Source: a virus
DNA: 58,485 bases
Virus record (IMG/VR): IMGVR_UViG_3300035190_000319
Coordinates: 1 to 58,485 of that record
Strand: one strand, 5' to 3'
Shown here: piece by piece, positions 32,983 to 41,508 of the stretch
Layout of the letters: the number at the start of each line of letters is the position of its first letter
How positions within the stretch are numbered: the stretch's first letter is position 1
Program-made: the position numbers and the translations under genes
The notes under the pieces: model-generated
Databases searched by the model: none
What the model saw: only the letters and a program-made list of their open reading frames with translations
What the model was told of the DNA's origin: nothing

Positions 32983-34083
32983 TTACTTTAGCCCTGCTAA
33001 ACGTTTTAGTTCAACAACGTTGTTGTTGGTTTCTAAATTTACTGTTTTAGCAGATTTATCACCAGTTACTTCTACACGACTCTCAGCTAGTACAGACTTT
33101 TCAGCCTTTACTGGTGCTTGTGAGTTGTTTAAAACTGCTGGTAGATACTTGTCGTATGCAGCTTGCAATTTTGCTGTCTGCACACCTTCGAGTAGGCTAG
33201 CCATTACGCTTGCTTTCTCTTTATTTAATGTTTTTAGTAATCCATTAAGTGTGTCCTTACGGTTAACACTTTCTGTAATTACACGTACTTCACGGTTTTT
33301 TGACTCAACTAGAGCTTCTTTTTCCGCAATTACTTTTTTGCTTTCAGCTAGATCAGCTTTAACAGCTTCAATAGTTTGATGCAATTTAGCAATTTCTTTG
33401 TTCTCATTTAAATGAGTTACTGAGAATTCGCTAGCAAATGCTTCGAATAAGCGACGACCGAACATGTTCTCACGAGCAGCTTGGATGTCTTCTTTTAATT
33501 GGGTCAGTTCTGTGCCTAGATTTTGTGCTACTGATTCTTTAACAAGTTTAGCTGAACGTGCAACAAAAGCTTCTTGTAGTTTGGCTAATTTTTGTTTAGC
33601 TTCTGCTACTAGTTTAACTTTAGTTTCAACAACTGCTTTCTTGTCAAGATCGAACTCTTTGATTTCTTCAGCTAACGCTTTGATAACAAATTTTTCTAAC
33701 TTAGCAGTTGCTTCGTTTTGAACTTTGCGATCTGTGCGTAATTCTTTGATTTCTTCGGCTAATTTATTAACTAAAAAGTTATTAAATTTGCTGGCGCTTT
33801 CTACCATGTGACGTTTAAATTTCACGCGGTCTTCTGCTAGAGCTTGTTTCTCATTGGCGAACTCATTAAGTTCGGCAGTAAGACTTTCAGTAACCATTTT
33901 GTCTAGAGCTTCAACCATTACTTGTTTGTCATGAGTGTAGCGTGTCGCAAATTCTTCGCGCAATTCTGCACGAACTTGTTCACGAGCCTCATTAATTTGT
34001 GATTCCCAAGCTTCAGTAATAGCTGCTTGAGTATCTTCGTTAATGATGCCACTATCTAACAATGGCTTGATAGCTGTTAACAT
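32983..34083 (-). CDS. gp22: Prohead scaffold (core) protein gp22
   Basis: 366 aa, almost entirely charged alpha helix with long heptad stretches (LREEFATRYTHDKQVMVEAL and many Lys/Glu-rich repeats), as expected for the inner scaffold of the prohead. It ends ETNNNVVELKRLAGLK, a typical C-terminus of this family that binds capsid protein. It should be degraded by gp21. It sits between gp21 and gp23 as in T4. AGGAG lies upstream of the ATG. Confidence 0.9.
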   Translation of the reverse strand: MLTAIKPLLDSGIINEDTQAAITEAWESQINEAREQVRAELREEFATRYTHDKQVMVEALDKMVTESLTAELNEFANEKQALAEDRVKFKRHMVESASKFNNFLVNKLAEEIKELRTDRKVQNEATAKLEKFVIKALAEEIKEFDLDKKAVVETKVKLVAEAKQKLAKLQEAFVARSAKLVKESVAQNLGTELTQLKEDIQAARENMFGRRLFEAFASEFSVTHLNENKEIAKLHQTIEAVKADLAESKKVIAEKEALVESKNREVRVITESVNRKDTLNGLLKTLNKEKASVMASLLEGVQTAKLQAAYDKYLPAVLNNSQAPVKAEKSVLAESRVEVTGDKSAKTVNLETNNNVVELKRLAGLK

Positions 34084-34092
34084 ACTGATCTC

Positions 34093-34734
34093 CTATTTTA
34101 ATTTTAAATCTTTAATCAAGCGAGTAACCTGCTCTTTTAAATATTTTTGTACCTTTTGATCTGCGCTGGCTTCTTTTGCCATTTCGAATACCTTGTGTCC
34201 ACCACGCATATTCAACAGTCCTTCGTAAATCGCTGTTGGGTATGCATTAGGCGCACTAGGTTGCGCAACTACATCTACTGTGACTATTTCAAAGTCACTC
34301 ACTTGACCGTTACTTTCGCTAACGTTGCCGCTACCTCTAGAACTAACACCAAGTTTAACTCCACTTTCCAACATTGTTTCTACTAACTTACCCATTGGAG
34401 TAGGGAGAACCTTTAATTTACCAAAGCCGTTAGGACCATCCATCCACATATCTGTAATCATGTGACTTACACGGTCTAGGTTAATTTTCAAATCATCTGG
34501 GTGATCTACTTCGCCTAAAACGCTGTAGCCACCCTTGATTTGTTCGTTAATATTTGTTACGGCATTGCTAATTTCATTTACTGGATACACTCGTTCGTTG
34601 TGGTTCTTTACGCCACCTTGAATGAATATGCCTTTCATATAAAGATTCTTACCTTTACCGTCATGACTATCTTCTGTTAGAATTTCCATTCTAGCATTGT
34701 CAAAGGTTAAGTTTTCTTTTAAGTATGAAGCCAT
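34093..34734 (-). CDS. gp21: Prohead maturation protease gp21
   Basis: 213 aa; T4 gp21 is 212 aa. A serine protease that cuts scaffold and capsid proteins inside the prohead. GEVDHPD (His78) and GVSSRGSG (Ser131/132) match the catalytic His and Ser regions. The N-terminal KGIFIQGGVKNHNERVYP and VSDFEIVTVDVVAQPSAPNA are also typical. The reading order gp68-like, gp21, gp22, gp23 on one strand is the classical T4 head module. Confidence 0.95.
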   Translation of the reverse strand: MASYLKENLTFDNARMEILTEDSHDGKGKNLYMKGIFIQGGVKNHNERVYPVNEISNAVTNINEQIKGGYSVLGEVDHPDDLKINLDRVSHMITDMWMDGPNGFGKLKVLPTPMGKLVETMLESGVKLGVSSRGSGNVSESNGQVSDFEIVTVDVVAQPSAPNAYPTAIYEGLLNMRGGHKVFEMAKEASADQKVQKYLKEQVTRLIKDLKLK

Positions 34735-34748
34735 CGTAGTATCCTAAA

Positions 34749-35549
34749 TTATTTTGCTACTGGACTATTTGTACTTGTTGGTGCTTGTGCAGCAGGTGCT
34801 TTTTCTTTCTTAGCAAATGCATTACCAGCTTTACCACCAGGAACATTAATATTACCCATGTTATTTACTGTTGGTTTTTTAACTGTGCCGCCGTTCTCTG
34901 TACCACCGCGTACGATGTTAGCAGATGAGCCGCCCATATCATTTTTCTTAGCTACTGTAGATTGTTTGTTGTCGGCACCTTCAGTATTTGATGGAGCAGC
35001 TACTTTTTCTACATATTCACGAACGATAGATTCTTCAACTTCTTCGTCGTCTTCTTCTTCTGTATCACATTCTTCGGCTTCCATGAATTCTGCTGGAGCA
35101 CTTTCTTCTCCGCCCATTTCGTCGCCGCCAAACATGTCAGCATGCTCTTCTTCGCTTTCTTCGCCAGCCATTAAAGCATCAAATTCAGCTTTAAGTTCGT
35201 CTAATGCTGACTCTAAATCATCAACACGTGTTTCAACGTCGCCGTGCTCTTCTTCGTGTGAATCCAAATCACCTGAGTTATCGAAGTCGTTTTCCATATC
35301 GCCTTCGTCGCTGTCCATTTCAAATTCGTCAGCGCCTTCATCTTCTTCGCTGATACCTTGTTCATCGATAGTAACTTCATCCATGTAACCTTGTACTTTG
35401 TTTCCGCCTACTTCGTCTAAATCTGTTTCGTCGATTAGGCTTTCATAAATGTCACGTGATTTTTCAACAACGATGTTGTGGAATAATTCGCGAGCCTTAT
35501 CAGTTTCATCATTGATGATGTGTTCTATTAACTGTTCATACTTGTTCAT
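34749..35549 (-). CDS. Prohead core protein, gp68-like, highly acidic
   Basis: 266 aa, longer than T4 gp68 (141 aa). The N-terminus MNKYEQLIEHIINDETDKAR then ELFHNIVVEKSRDIYESL is the conserved helix of gp68-like core proteins. Residues about 60-180 are extremely acidic Asp/Glu runs, and the C-terminal 80 residues are Gly/Asn/Lys-rich and likely disordered. It probably fills the prohead core and is degraded or cleaved by gp21. The gene has a leader of about 60 nt with a stem-loop and AAGGAG before the ATG. Confidence 0.82.
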   Translation of the reverse strand: MNKYEQLIEHIINDETDKARELFHNIVVEKSRDIYESLIDETDLDEVGGNKVQGYMDEVTIDEQGISEEDEGADEFEMDSDEGDMENDFDNSGDLDSHEEEHGDVETRVDDLESALDELKAEFDALMAGEESEEEHADMFGGDEMGGEESAPAEFMEAEECDTEEEDDEEVEESIVREYVEKVAAPSNTEGADNKQSTVAKKNDMGGSSANIVRGGTENGGTVKKPTVNNMGNINVPGGKAGNAFAKKEKAPAAQAPTSTNSPVAK

Positions 35550-35580
35550 AAAGAACTCCTTAAATTGTGTCTGTCTAGGT

Positions 35581-35604
35581 GAGATTTACGTTACGTAATA
35601 TCTC
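35581..35604 (-). promoter_or_regulatory. Leader stem-loop of gp68-like gene
   Basis: GAGATTTACG pairs with CGTAATATCTC with a one-base bulge, in the leader between the late box (35613-35620) and the ATG. It may stabilise this mRNA that feeds the whole capsid module. Confidence 0.45.
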
Positions 35605-35612
35605 TGTAATAT

Positions 35613-35620
35613 TATTTACT
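35613..35620 (-). promoter_or_regulatory. Late promoter box AGTAAATA for head module
   Basis: Minus-strand AGTAAATA, 63 bp upstream of the gp68-like ATG. It is the nearest late box upstream of gp68-gp21-gp22-gp23. Confidence 0.55.
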
Positions 35621-35676
35621 GGTTTATTGAAAAATTGAAGTTAAATGCGTGTTTTTTGATTGATTCTTGTTGATAA

Positions 35677-35901
35677 CTACATCGGTGGGGCAACTTCTGC
35701 TGGTTTGTACTGCGATCTTACTCGTTCTAAGTCTTGTTCTTTTTCTAATCTACGTACATCATTCATAATACGTAAACGATGTAATTGTGTTAATGTTAAT
35801 TTAGTTTTACGCAGATCAGACAACTTTAGAGGAGTATTATCATCCTTTTCAGTTTGGTGCTGTTGCACTAATTCAGAATTAAATATTTCAAGTAGATTCA
35901 T
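35677..35901 (-). CDS. Small portal-adjacent protein, 74 aa
   Basis: It begins MNLLEIFNSELVQQHQTEKD and contains LSDLRKTKLTLTQLHRLRIM, a pattern I recall from small proteins next to gp20 in marine T4-like phages. Its location between portal and core proteins suggests a gp67-like core role (inference). A late-type box GGTAAATA ends five bases before the ATG, so a transcript from it would be leaderless, and the ATG lies at the edge of an 8-bp inverted repeat. Confidence 0.72.
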   Translation of the reverse strand: MNLLEIFNSELVQQHQTEKDDNTPLKLSDLRKTKLTLTQLHRLRIMNDVRRLEKEQDLERVRSQYKPAEVAPPM

Positions 35902-35925
35902 AATATTATTTACCTAAAATATTAT
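35900..35925 (-). repeat. Inverted repeat over start codon of the 74-aa gene
   Basis: Arms ATAATATT (35900-35907) and AATATTAT (35918-35925), all A/T, enclose GGTAAATA (minus). One arm includes the AT of the ATG. Weak by energy, but the same design as at gp13 and the long fibre. Confidence 0.45.
35907..35914 (-). promoter_or_regulatory. Late-type box GGTAAATA, predicted leaderless
   Basis: Minus-strand GGTAAATA with exactly five bases to the ATG of the 74-aa gene. With T4 late spacing, +1 is the A of ATG. The box lies just before the portal stop codon. Confidence 0.5.
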
Positions 35926-37637
35926 AAACCAGGAGGTGCAGCGGGCGTTGCTGGTACTGCTGGTGTAGCACCTGTTGCAGGTAATGCTCCTGGTTCTACA
36001 CCCGGAGCTGGTTCTGCAGTTAGGTCGGGCATTTCTAAGTTACCCATGTCGCTTTCTATTCCTGCTGGGGTAATATCAATTGCACGTAATCCAGCATCGG
36101 TATTTACATTATCCGGAGTATCATTGTGCTCTTCGGCCCATAACTCATCGTTGCGTTGCATTTCTTCTTCACTTAAATCTAAGTAACGCTCTAATAAGAA
36201 ACGTTTACTTAGGTATGGTGTTTGTTCTAATGATGTAAATGCTTGTATACGTGCCGCATCTACTTCTGCTTGACGATATTTGGCAAAGTTTTGTGGTTCG
36301 TTTAAGTGTAGTTCAAATAGCTGACCATCAATGTTAATACCTCTCCAACGCATAAACATTTTAAACTCGTTGTCTAGTTTTTCAACTATCATAGTTTGTA
36401 AACGCATACAGTATTGATTGAAGCGCCATTCTTGAATTAATGCAGTAGTTGACTTACCGTCATTAAATGTAGATGAACTATCATCACTGCCTGTAGGCAA
36501 ATAACTGCTAGGAATACGTAAGCCACGGAACATTTTATTAGTAAAGAAACGTAAGTCTGTAATTTCACCCAGGTTACTACCGCCTGGCAATGCTTCAACG
36601 CTCGATCCACGGCCTTCTGCGCCTACTGGGAAGAAAAAGTCTTCGTTTGTGCTTAATGGATTGTATGTAGCATCCATCATGTTTTGTCCGCCACCAGTTT
36701 GTGTTGGTATACGACGTTGATGTACTTCATTTTTAATACGATCCACAAAGGCCATGGCCATGTGTGTAGGCATATTACCTACGTCAATTTTAAATACACG
36801 ACGTTCCGGTGCACGTTGCACACGATAGATAATGATAGCGTCTTCTAATAGTTCTTTTTGTTTAAAGATTTTGAAAATGCTTTCTAAAATGCTAGTACCA
36901 AACGGCCAGTTAACATCTAAGCCTTCAGTTAAACTAATATGCACTACATGTTCTGCATCAAGTACTGCTTCGTTTTGTGCATGACTAAAGCGTGAACCAC
37001 CACTATACGGTACGTTAGGTTGTACATACGAACCAGAGCCGCCGGACCCGCCTTGTTGCGGGTGATTGGTGTAGGTGTCGCTTGAACTTAATGCAGTAGC
37101 AGTTAAGTTTTGAAAGTTAAGATTGAGATTTTTAATTACATATTGCTCGGGCTCTTTGCCTTCTGCTTCATTAACAATAACTTTGATTACACTGCCCATT
37201 TCTGTCCAGTATAATTTAAATGTTTCCGGGTCACGTAGAAATACTTGATCGCCGTACTTTAATGTATTACGAACAAGTTTGAATAGACGTTTGTTTAATT
37301 GATTTAGATTAACCCATTGTAGTAACTGATCTTTAAGTAGTTTAATTTCGTTGTCTGTTGGTGTTTCTTTAAAGAATAAATCAAAGCCTGTGCCATTTTC
37401 TGTATTTGGTTGTGTGCAGAATTCTGCAATAATATCTAGTGCAGCATTAACTTCACTGTCCATATCCATGGATTCATATTGATTATAACGTTCAGTACGA
37501 TTTGGATGGCCAATATACACTTCAGGCAATTGACTTTGATAGTTACGATAGCTTGGATCTGCTGAATTGTTAATTCCACTAATTGGACTTAGTTGTCCAC
37601 CAGTGTTTGCAGTTCGGAAATGTTTTTTCCATGACAT
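35922..37637 (-). CDS. gp20: Portal vertex protein gp20
   Basis: 571 aa; T4 gp20 is 524 aa. It forms the dodecameric portal and starts prohead assembly. Strong family segments are MDMDSEVNAALDIIAEFCTQ, DAIIIYRVQRAPERRVFKID, VGNMPTHMAMAFVDRIKNEV and RIPSSYLPTGSDDSSSTFND. The last about 60 residues are Pro/Ala-rich and probably disordered. A perfect T4 late box is 24 bp upstream of the ATG. It precedes the head module and follows the tape measure on the same strand. Confidence 0.96.
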   Translation of the reverse strand: MSWKKHFRTANTGGQLSPISGINNSADPSYRNYQSQLPEVYIGHPNRTERYNQYESMDMDSEVNAALDIIAEFCTQPNTENGTGFDLFFKETPTDNEIKLLKDQLLQWVNLNQLNKRLFKLVRNTLKYGDQVFLRDPETFKLYWTEMGSVIKVIVNEAEGKEPEQYVIKNLNLNFQNLTATALSSSDTYTNHPQQGGSGGSGSYVQPNVPYSGGSRFSHAQNEAVLDAEHVVHISLTEGLDVNWPFGTSILESIFKIFKQKELLEDAIIIYRVQRAPERRVFKIDVGNMPTHMAMAFVDRIKNEVHQRRIPTQTGGGQNMMDATYNPLSTNEDFFFPVGAEGRGSSVEALPGGSNLGEITDLRFFTNKMFRGLRIPSSYLPTGSDDSSSTFNDGKSTTALIQEWRFNQYCMRLQTMIVEKLDNEFKMFMRWRGINIDGQLFELHLNEPQNFAKYRQAEVDAARIQAFTSLEQTPYLSKRFLLERYLDLSEEEMQRNDELWAEEHNDTPDNVNTDAGLRAIDITPAGIESDMGNLEMPDLTAEPAPGVEPGALPATGATPAVPATPAAPPGL

Positions 37638-37661
37638 AGTTATATTCTCTTTACGATAGTG

Positions 37662-37669
37662 TATTTATA
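37662..37669 (-). promoter_or_regulatory. Perfect late promoter box TATAAATA for gp20
   Basis: Minus-strand TATAAATA, identical to the T4 late consensus, followed by CACTATC. It abuts the tape measure stop codon. Confidence 0.8.
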
Positions 37670-37671
37670 GC

Positions 37672-40326
37672 TTAATAGCTGTTCTGTAAAATTCCTGACG
37701 ATATAGAATTATTTTTTTGCATTGTGGCTAAAATACTTTGTAACAGACTAATTTGTTGTTGTTCTGCCGGATTGGCACTAGCGACTGGTTTTTCCATTGC
37801 TTTTGCTTTGGCTGCCGCTGCGGCAGGATCAACAACAGCACCATACAACTTAGTCTGTTCGGCTGCTAAGTTTTGCGTCATTTGGCCGGCTACTGGTTTT
37901 GGAGCAGTTAATTGATTTGCACTAGAAGTTTTTATTTTAGCTCCCTGTGCTTTAATCATATCTTCTTTAACTCGCTCTGCCGCTGATGCGTAGTTTTCGG
38001 GTGAACCAGGGAAATATGATTCTTCTTCTGCTAGATATTTTTTAAAGTTTGGATGAGATCTAATTTGATCACCGGTTACACCTTTAAGAGTACCGCTAGC
38101 TGACGTGGCCGTCGTTGTAGCTTTGCCTAACTTTTCGCTACCCACATTACCAGCATAGTATTGATCATATATACCTTTGCCGGCGCCTACTACACCACCG
38201 ATGCCTGCTCCTATTGCAGTACCAACTCCTGGTACTACAGAACCAATCATAGCACCATAACCTGCATACTTAGTAGCTGTACCAGCAACTCCCACAGCCT
38301 TACCAGTTTTTTCGTAGCCAGCTTCTGTTAACTTGTCTCCGCCATATTGAATTCCTGTTCCTACTGCAGCACCAACTACGCCAAGTCCTACACCTTTCAG
38401 CACTGTACTGGCACCACCAATTTTACTCAAGTATGAGCTAGCAGCACTACCGACTCCCCCTGTACCTTTAAACGCTTTAAATATCGAAGGTCCAAACTGT
38501 GTTAGAGCAGCAACAACTGAAAGAATTGGTCCTGCTAGTGAAAGGAATAATGATTTTAACGGATTTTCTTCAACTGCATTAGCTAACTTGCCTAATGCTT
38601 CTACTGCTAGCATTGCAGCTTTAAATGATTCTTCTAGTGCTGTGCTAAATGAATCTAAATGGGTTAATGCAAGTGCTTGCATTCTTATTGACATTTCTTG
38701 TTGTTGCGCCATTAGATCAACAGCTACTCCGCCTGCGCCTTTTGCTCCTGCGGCTTGTTCAGCAGCTATTTTAGCTCTTTCTTCTTCAGATTTCGCAAAA
38801 GTTGCTGTGTACTGAGTTGCTCTTAAATTTATAGCACTAGCTGCCTGTGCATCAGCACTAGTAGCCATAGCCATACCTTTGTTGGCCATTGCAGCATCAT
38901 GAGTCGATTGCATTGTATCTTTTTGTAATCGAGCAGTTTGCTCTGCAGACAGTGAACCATCCTGTGCTGCTTTAAATGTTTTAGTATTAAACTCAGCAAT
39001 GCCTCTATTAGTTGCTTGTGCTATAGCAAGGTCTTTGCTGATAACACTACCGTAAATCATATTTTCACGGAAAGCTCGTTGCTGATCCGCATTCATATTC
39101 ATCATTGCATCATTAATTCGTGCTTGTTCGGTGGCTGATTTACCATCTAATATTTGTTGGAATGCCAATGTATCATTATCTTGGCGAAGTTTTTCTTGTT
39201 TAGATTTTGTATCTTCACCTGTTAGATCAGACAGCACCTTCATGTTTTTTGCATATTCTTGAGTCTGTGCTGCTATCTGTTCGTTTGATGCATTTAATTT
39301 TCTTGAAGGTCCGGCCATAATAGCCATTGTTGTTGCATAAGCATCGGCTTGTTCTTCTAAGCCCATACCCAGGGCAAACATTCCGTTACGTGCCGCGTCA
39401 CCTCCTTTTTGCATAGCGGCAGCCATACGTTTACTACCTTCTGCTACACCGAGACCCGATCTTGCAAATGCATCTCTATTTTGAGTAACTGCTTTAGAGA
39501 ATTGGTCTAATGTCATTCCAGCACTTAACGCAGTATCAGTCATACTGATCAAGCCACCGCTATATACTGCTCCTGCCGCTGACATTGATTGGAAACCAGC
39601 AATTAATTGTTTGGTTTGACCAAGCATAAATCCTATGCCGGCTTTAGCTAGTTCACTTAACCCAGTACTTGCGGCACCCAGTACTTCGCCAAAAATACCT
39701 GCAGCACGTCCTGCCATTCCAACTTTGCCGCCGGCACCTGCTGTTGCAGCACCAAATGATTTTAATGAATTTGCACTACCTTGATTGGCTGCGTTAACAA
39801 GATCAACACCAGCAGTCATCATTGATGTAGCTACGTCAAATGAGTCTCCACCACGCAATGCTGTAGTGGCTGCTCCGGTAAATGCTTTAGTTACGCCGGC
39901 GCCTATTGTTCCAGCTAAACTATACACACTATCTTTTAATGCAGCGTGCGCCTTATTACGAGCATTCATTGCTTCGAGATCAGCTTTAGCATCAAGTAGA
40001 GCTTGTTTTTTACTTTGATCTGATGTTTTGTTAACTTCGTTTCTTAGATTATCTAGTTGATCTGATAATTCTTCGGCGCTTACTTCACCTTTGTCGATGC
40101 TCTTTTTAAGATCATCCATGGATTTTTTAATGTCAACAGACGATTTTTTGAATGCGACATTAAATTTCTCAACGCCGCCCGCTAACTCTAATATTTTTTT
40201 CTTGGCTTCGACCCCAGAGAGATTCATTAATTTAGCAACATCTGCATACATCTCCATTTGAGCTCGTGCTTTATCCGATGCGTTAGCAAGTGCTTCAATC
40301 CTCTGGTCTAATTCTTTTTCATCCAT
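37672..40326 (-). CDS. Tail tape measure protein (gp29 position), 884 aa
   Basis: The protein is long and alpha-helical: charged helices at residues 1-130, Gly/Ala/Met-rich repeats in the middle, hydrophobic segments at about 590-625 (LKSLFLSLAGPILSVVAALT) and glycine-rich membrane-like stretches at about 655-745 (GVGLGVVGAAVGTGIQYGG). This layout is that of tape measure proteins, which set tail length and enter the host membrane. T4 gp29 is 590 aa, so a longer tail is implied, if length scales with tail length. It is divergent from gp26 across a large palindrome that carries a late box for each gene. Confidence 0.75.
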   Translation of the reverse strand: MDEKELDQRIEALANASDKARAQMEMYADVAKLMNLSGVEAKKKILELAGGVEKFNVAFKKSSVDIKKSMDDLKKSIDKGEVSAEELSDQLDNLRNEVNKTSDQSKKQALLDAKADLEAMNARNKAHAALKDSVYSLAGTIGAGVTKAFTGAATTALRGGDSFDVATSMMTAGVDLVNAANQGSANSLKSFGAATAGAGGKVGMAGRAAGIFGEVLGAASTGLSELAKAGIGFMLGQTKQLIAGFQSMSAAGAVYSGGLISMTDTALSAGMTLDQFSKAVTQNRDAFARSGLGVAEGSKRMAAAMQKGGDAARNGMFALGMGLEEQADAYATTMAIMAGPSRKLNASNEQIAAQTQEYAKNMKVLSDLTGEDTKSKQEKLRQDNDTLAFQQILDGKSATEQARINDAMMNMNADQQRAFRENMIYGSVISKDLAIAQATNRGIAEFNTKTFKAAQDGSLSAEQTARLQKDTMQSTHDAAMANKGMAMATSADAQAASAINLRATQYTATFAKSEEERAKIAAEQAAGAKGAGGVAVDLMAQQQEMSIRMQALALTHLDSFSTALEESFKAAMLAVEALGKLANAVEENPLKSLFLSLAGPILSVVAALTQFGPSIFKAFKGTGGVGSAASSYLSKIGGASTVLKGVGLGVVGAAVGTGIQYGGDKLTEAGYEKTGKAVGVAGTATKYAGYGAMIGSVVPGVGTAIGAGIGGVVGAGKGIYDQYYAGNVGSEKLGKATTTATSASGTLKGVTGDQIRSHPNFKKYLAEEESYFPGSPENYASAAERVKEDMIKAQGAKIKTSSANQLTAPKPVAGQMTQNLAAEQTKLYGAVVDPAAAAAKAKAMEKPVASANPAEQQQISLLQSILATMQKNNSISSGILQNSY

Positions 40327-40336
40327 GGTTTTAACC

Positions 40337-40344
40337 TATAAATA
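40337..40344 (+). promoter_or_regulatory. Late promoter box TATAAATA for gp26
   Basis: Perfect T4 late consensus, plus strand, 36 bp upstream of the gp26 ATG. It faces the minus-strand box at 40361-40368. Confidence 0.8.
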
Positions 40345-40360
40345 TATAGTATATCAATTA

Positions 40361-40368
40361 TATTTATA
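40361..40368 (-). promoter_or_regulatory. Late promoter box TATAAATA for tape measure
   Basis: Perfect T4 late consensus, minus strand, 34 bp upstream of the tape measure ATG. The two boxes point at each other with +1 sites only a few bases apart. Confidence 0.8.
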
Positions 40369-40380
40369 GGAAATAAAACC

Positions 40381-41235
40381 ATGGCTCAAATCAATAACGC
40401 AAATCCGTTAGCTAAACACTTTCGCCAACCTGCGCTGTATATCAAGTTAACCAGTGAAGGACGTTTTTGGAAAGAAGGCTCATTAGAACTACCTGTAACA
40501 GGCGAACTTCCTGTATATCCAATGACCACCAGAGATGAAATTACATTACGCACACCAGATGCACTAATCAGTGGTACTAGTGTAGTCGATGTTATACAAA
40601 GTTGCTGTCCAAGTATTAAAAACGCTTGGGATATGCCCAGCGTTGATGTAGACACTACATTAATTGCTATCCGTATTGCTAGTTACGGTCCTACAATGGC
40701 TATTGGATCAACTTGTCCAAAATGCGGTACAGAACACGATTATGATGTAGACTTAACTGCTACGTTAGGTTCTGTATCAATGCCAGATTATTCAAAAACT
40801 GTTGAACTACCTGATGGATTATCTGTCAGCCTTAAACCATTAACCTATGCTCAAATTAGCAAATCTGGTAACACTGTGTTTGAAGAAGAAAAGTTAATTC
40901 AAACTCTAGCAGATCCAGATCTTGATGCAGAAGTTAGAAAAGTCAAATACACTGAACATATTAGTAAAATGGTCGAATTAAACATCGAAACCATAACTAA
41001 TTGCACAGCCGCAATTACCACAGAAGACGGTAATGTTGTAACAGACACAAAATTTATTAGAGAATACTATACAAATTCTGAATCGACTGTGTTGCGCACA
41101 ATACAACAGACAATCGAAGAATTAGCCAAAGCAATTAGTATTAAACCAGTTGATGTGGTATGTACTGAATGCTCAAACGAATTTAAATTAGCTATCGATT
41201 TTGACTATGCAAGTTTTTTCGCTCGAGGCTTTTGA
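40381..41235 (+). CDS. gp26: Baseplate hub protein gp26
   Basis: 284 aa; T4 gp26 is 208 aa. A baseplate hub or hub-assembly protein. Two zinc-type CxxC motifs are seen: CPKCGTEHDYDVDL (about residue 118) and CTECSNEFKLAIDF (about 262), the latter next to the C-terminal YASFFARGF, a typical ending of this family. TITNCTAAITTEDG lies between them. The end overlaps gp51 by four bases (TTGA), so the two are coupled. Confidence 0.87.
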   Translation: MAQINNANPLAKHFRQPALYIKLTSEGRFWKEGSLELPVTGELPVYPMTTRDEITLRTPDALISGTSVVDVIQSCCPSIKNAWDMPSVDVDTTLIAIRIASYGPTMAIGSTCPKCGTEHDYDVDLTATLGSVSMPDYSKTVELPDGLSVSLKPLTYAQISKSGNTVFEEEKLIQTLADPDLDAEVRKVKYTEHISKMVELNIETITNCTAAITTEDGNVVTDTKFIREYYTNSESTVLRTIQQTIEELAKAISIKPVDVVCTECSNEFKLAIDFDYASFFARGF

Positions 41236-41450
41236 CCCTAGATAATGATGCCATCGTAGAATTGCTTGATTCCTACGATAAAGAGTCAAAAGCCTTCAGA
41301 GAAGAAGCATTACGTATGTGTTGGTATATGCGTGGTGGTTTAAGTTATGAAGATGCAATGTTTTTAACACAGCAAGAAAGAGATATTATCGGAAAGATTA
41401 TTAAAGATAATATGGAAACGACCCAGAAGTCAGGGCTGCCTTTTTTTTAG
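41232..41450 (+). CDS. gp51: Baseplate hub assembly catalyst gp51-like
   Basis: 72 aa with a TTG start overlapping the gp26 TGA. No in-frame ATG lies in the first 25 codons, so TTG is the best start. MRGGLSYEDAMFLTQQERDI and the ending METTQKSGLPFF match small proteins annotated gp51 in marine T4-like phages, where they follow gp26. T4 gp51 acts catalytically in hub assembly and is not in the virion. The final codons are a run of eight T, which is coding and not a terminator. Confidence 0.75.
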   Translation: MTLDNDAIVELLDSYDKESKAFREEALRMCWYMRGGLSYEDAMFLTQQERDIIGKIIKDNMETTQKSGLPFF

Positions 41451-41482
41451 TAAAACACTAATCTACATTTTTAAGTAAAGCA

Positions 41483-41490
41483 GATAAATA
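41483..41490 (+). promoter_or_regulatory. Late-type box GATAAATA before HNH gene
   Basis: Plus-strand GATAAATA, 18 bp upstream of the HNH ATG; AGGAG follows. Late expression would contrast with the host-type promoter of the first HNH gene. Confidence 0.5.
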
Positions 41491-41508
41491 AACATATAGG
41501 AGATTTAT

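Larger units (their letters stand above)
40323..40384. repeat. Mirror-image promoter palindrome between tape measure and gp26
   Basis: Arms CCATGGTTTTA (40323-40333) and TAAAACCATGG (40374-40384) enclose the 12-bp perfect arms CCTATAAATATA (40335-40346) and TATATTTATAGG (40359-40370). In total 23 bp are symmetric, including both start codons, both leaders, both AGG sites and both late boxes. In each orientation the 3' inner arm holds the ribosome-binding site. Confidence 0.9.

Noticed and set aside
41443-41450. T8 run as frameshift site or terminator at the gp51 end
   Set aside because: It encodes the conserved C-terminal Phe-Phe and stop, and no stable stem precedes it.
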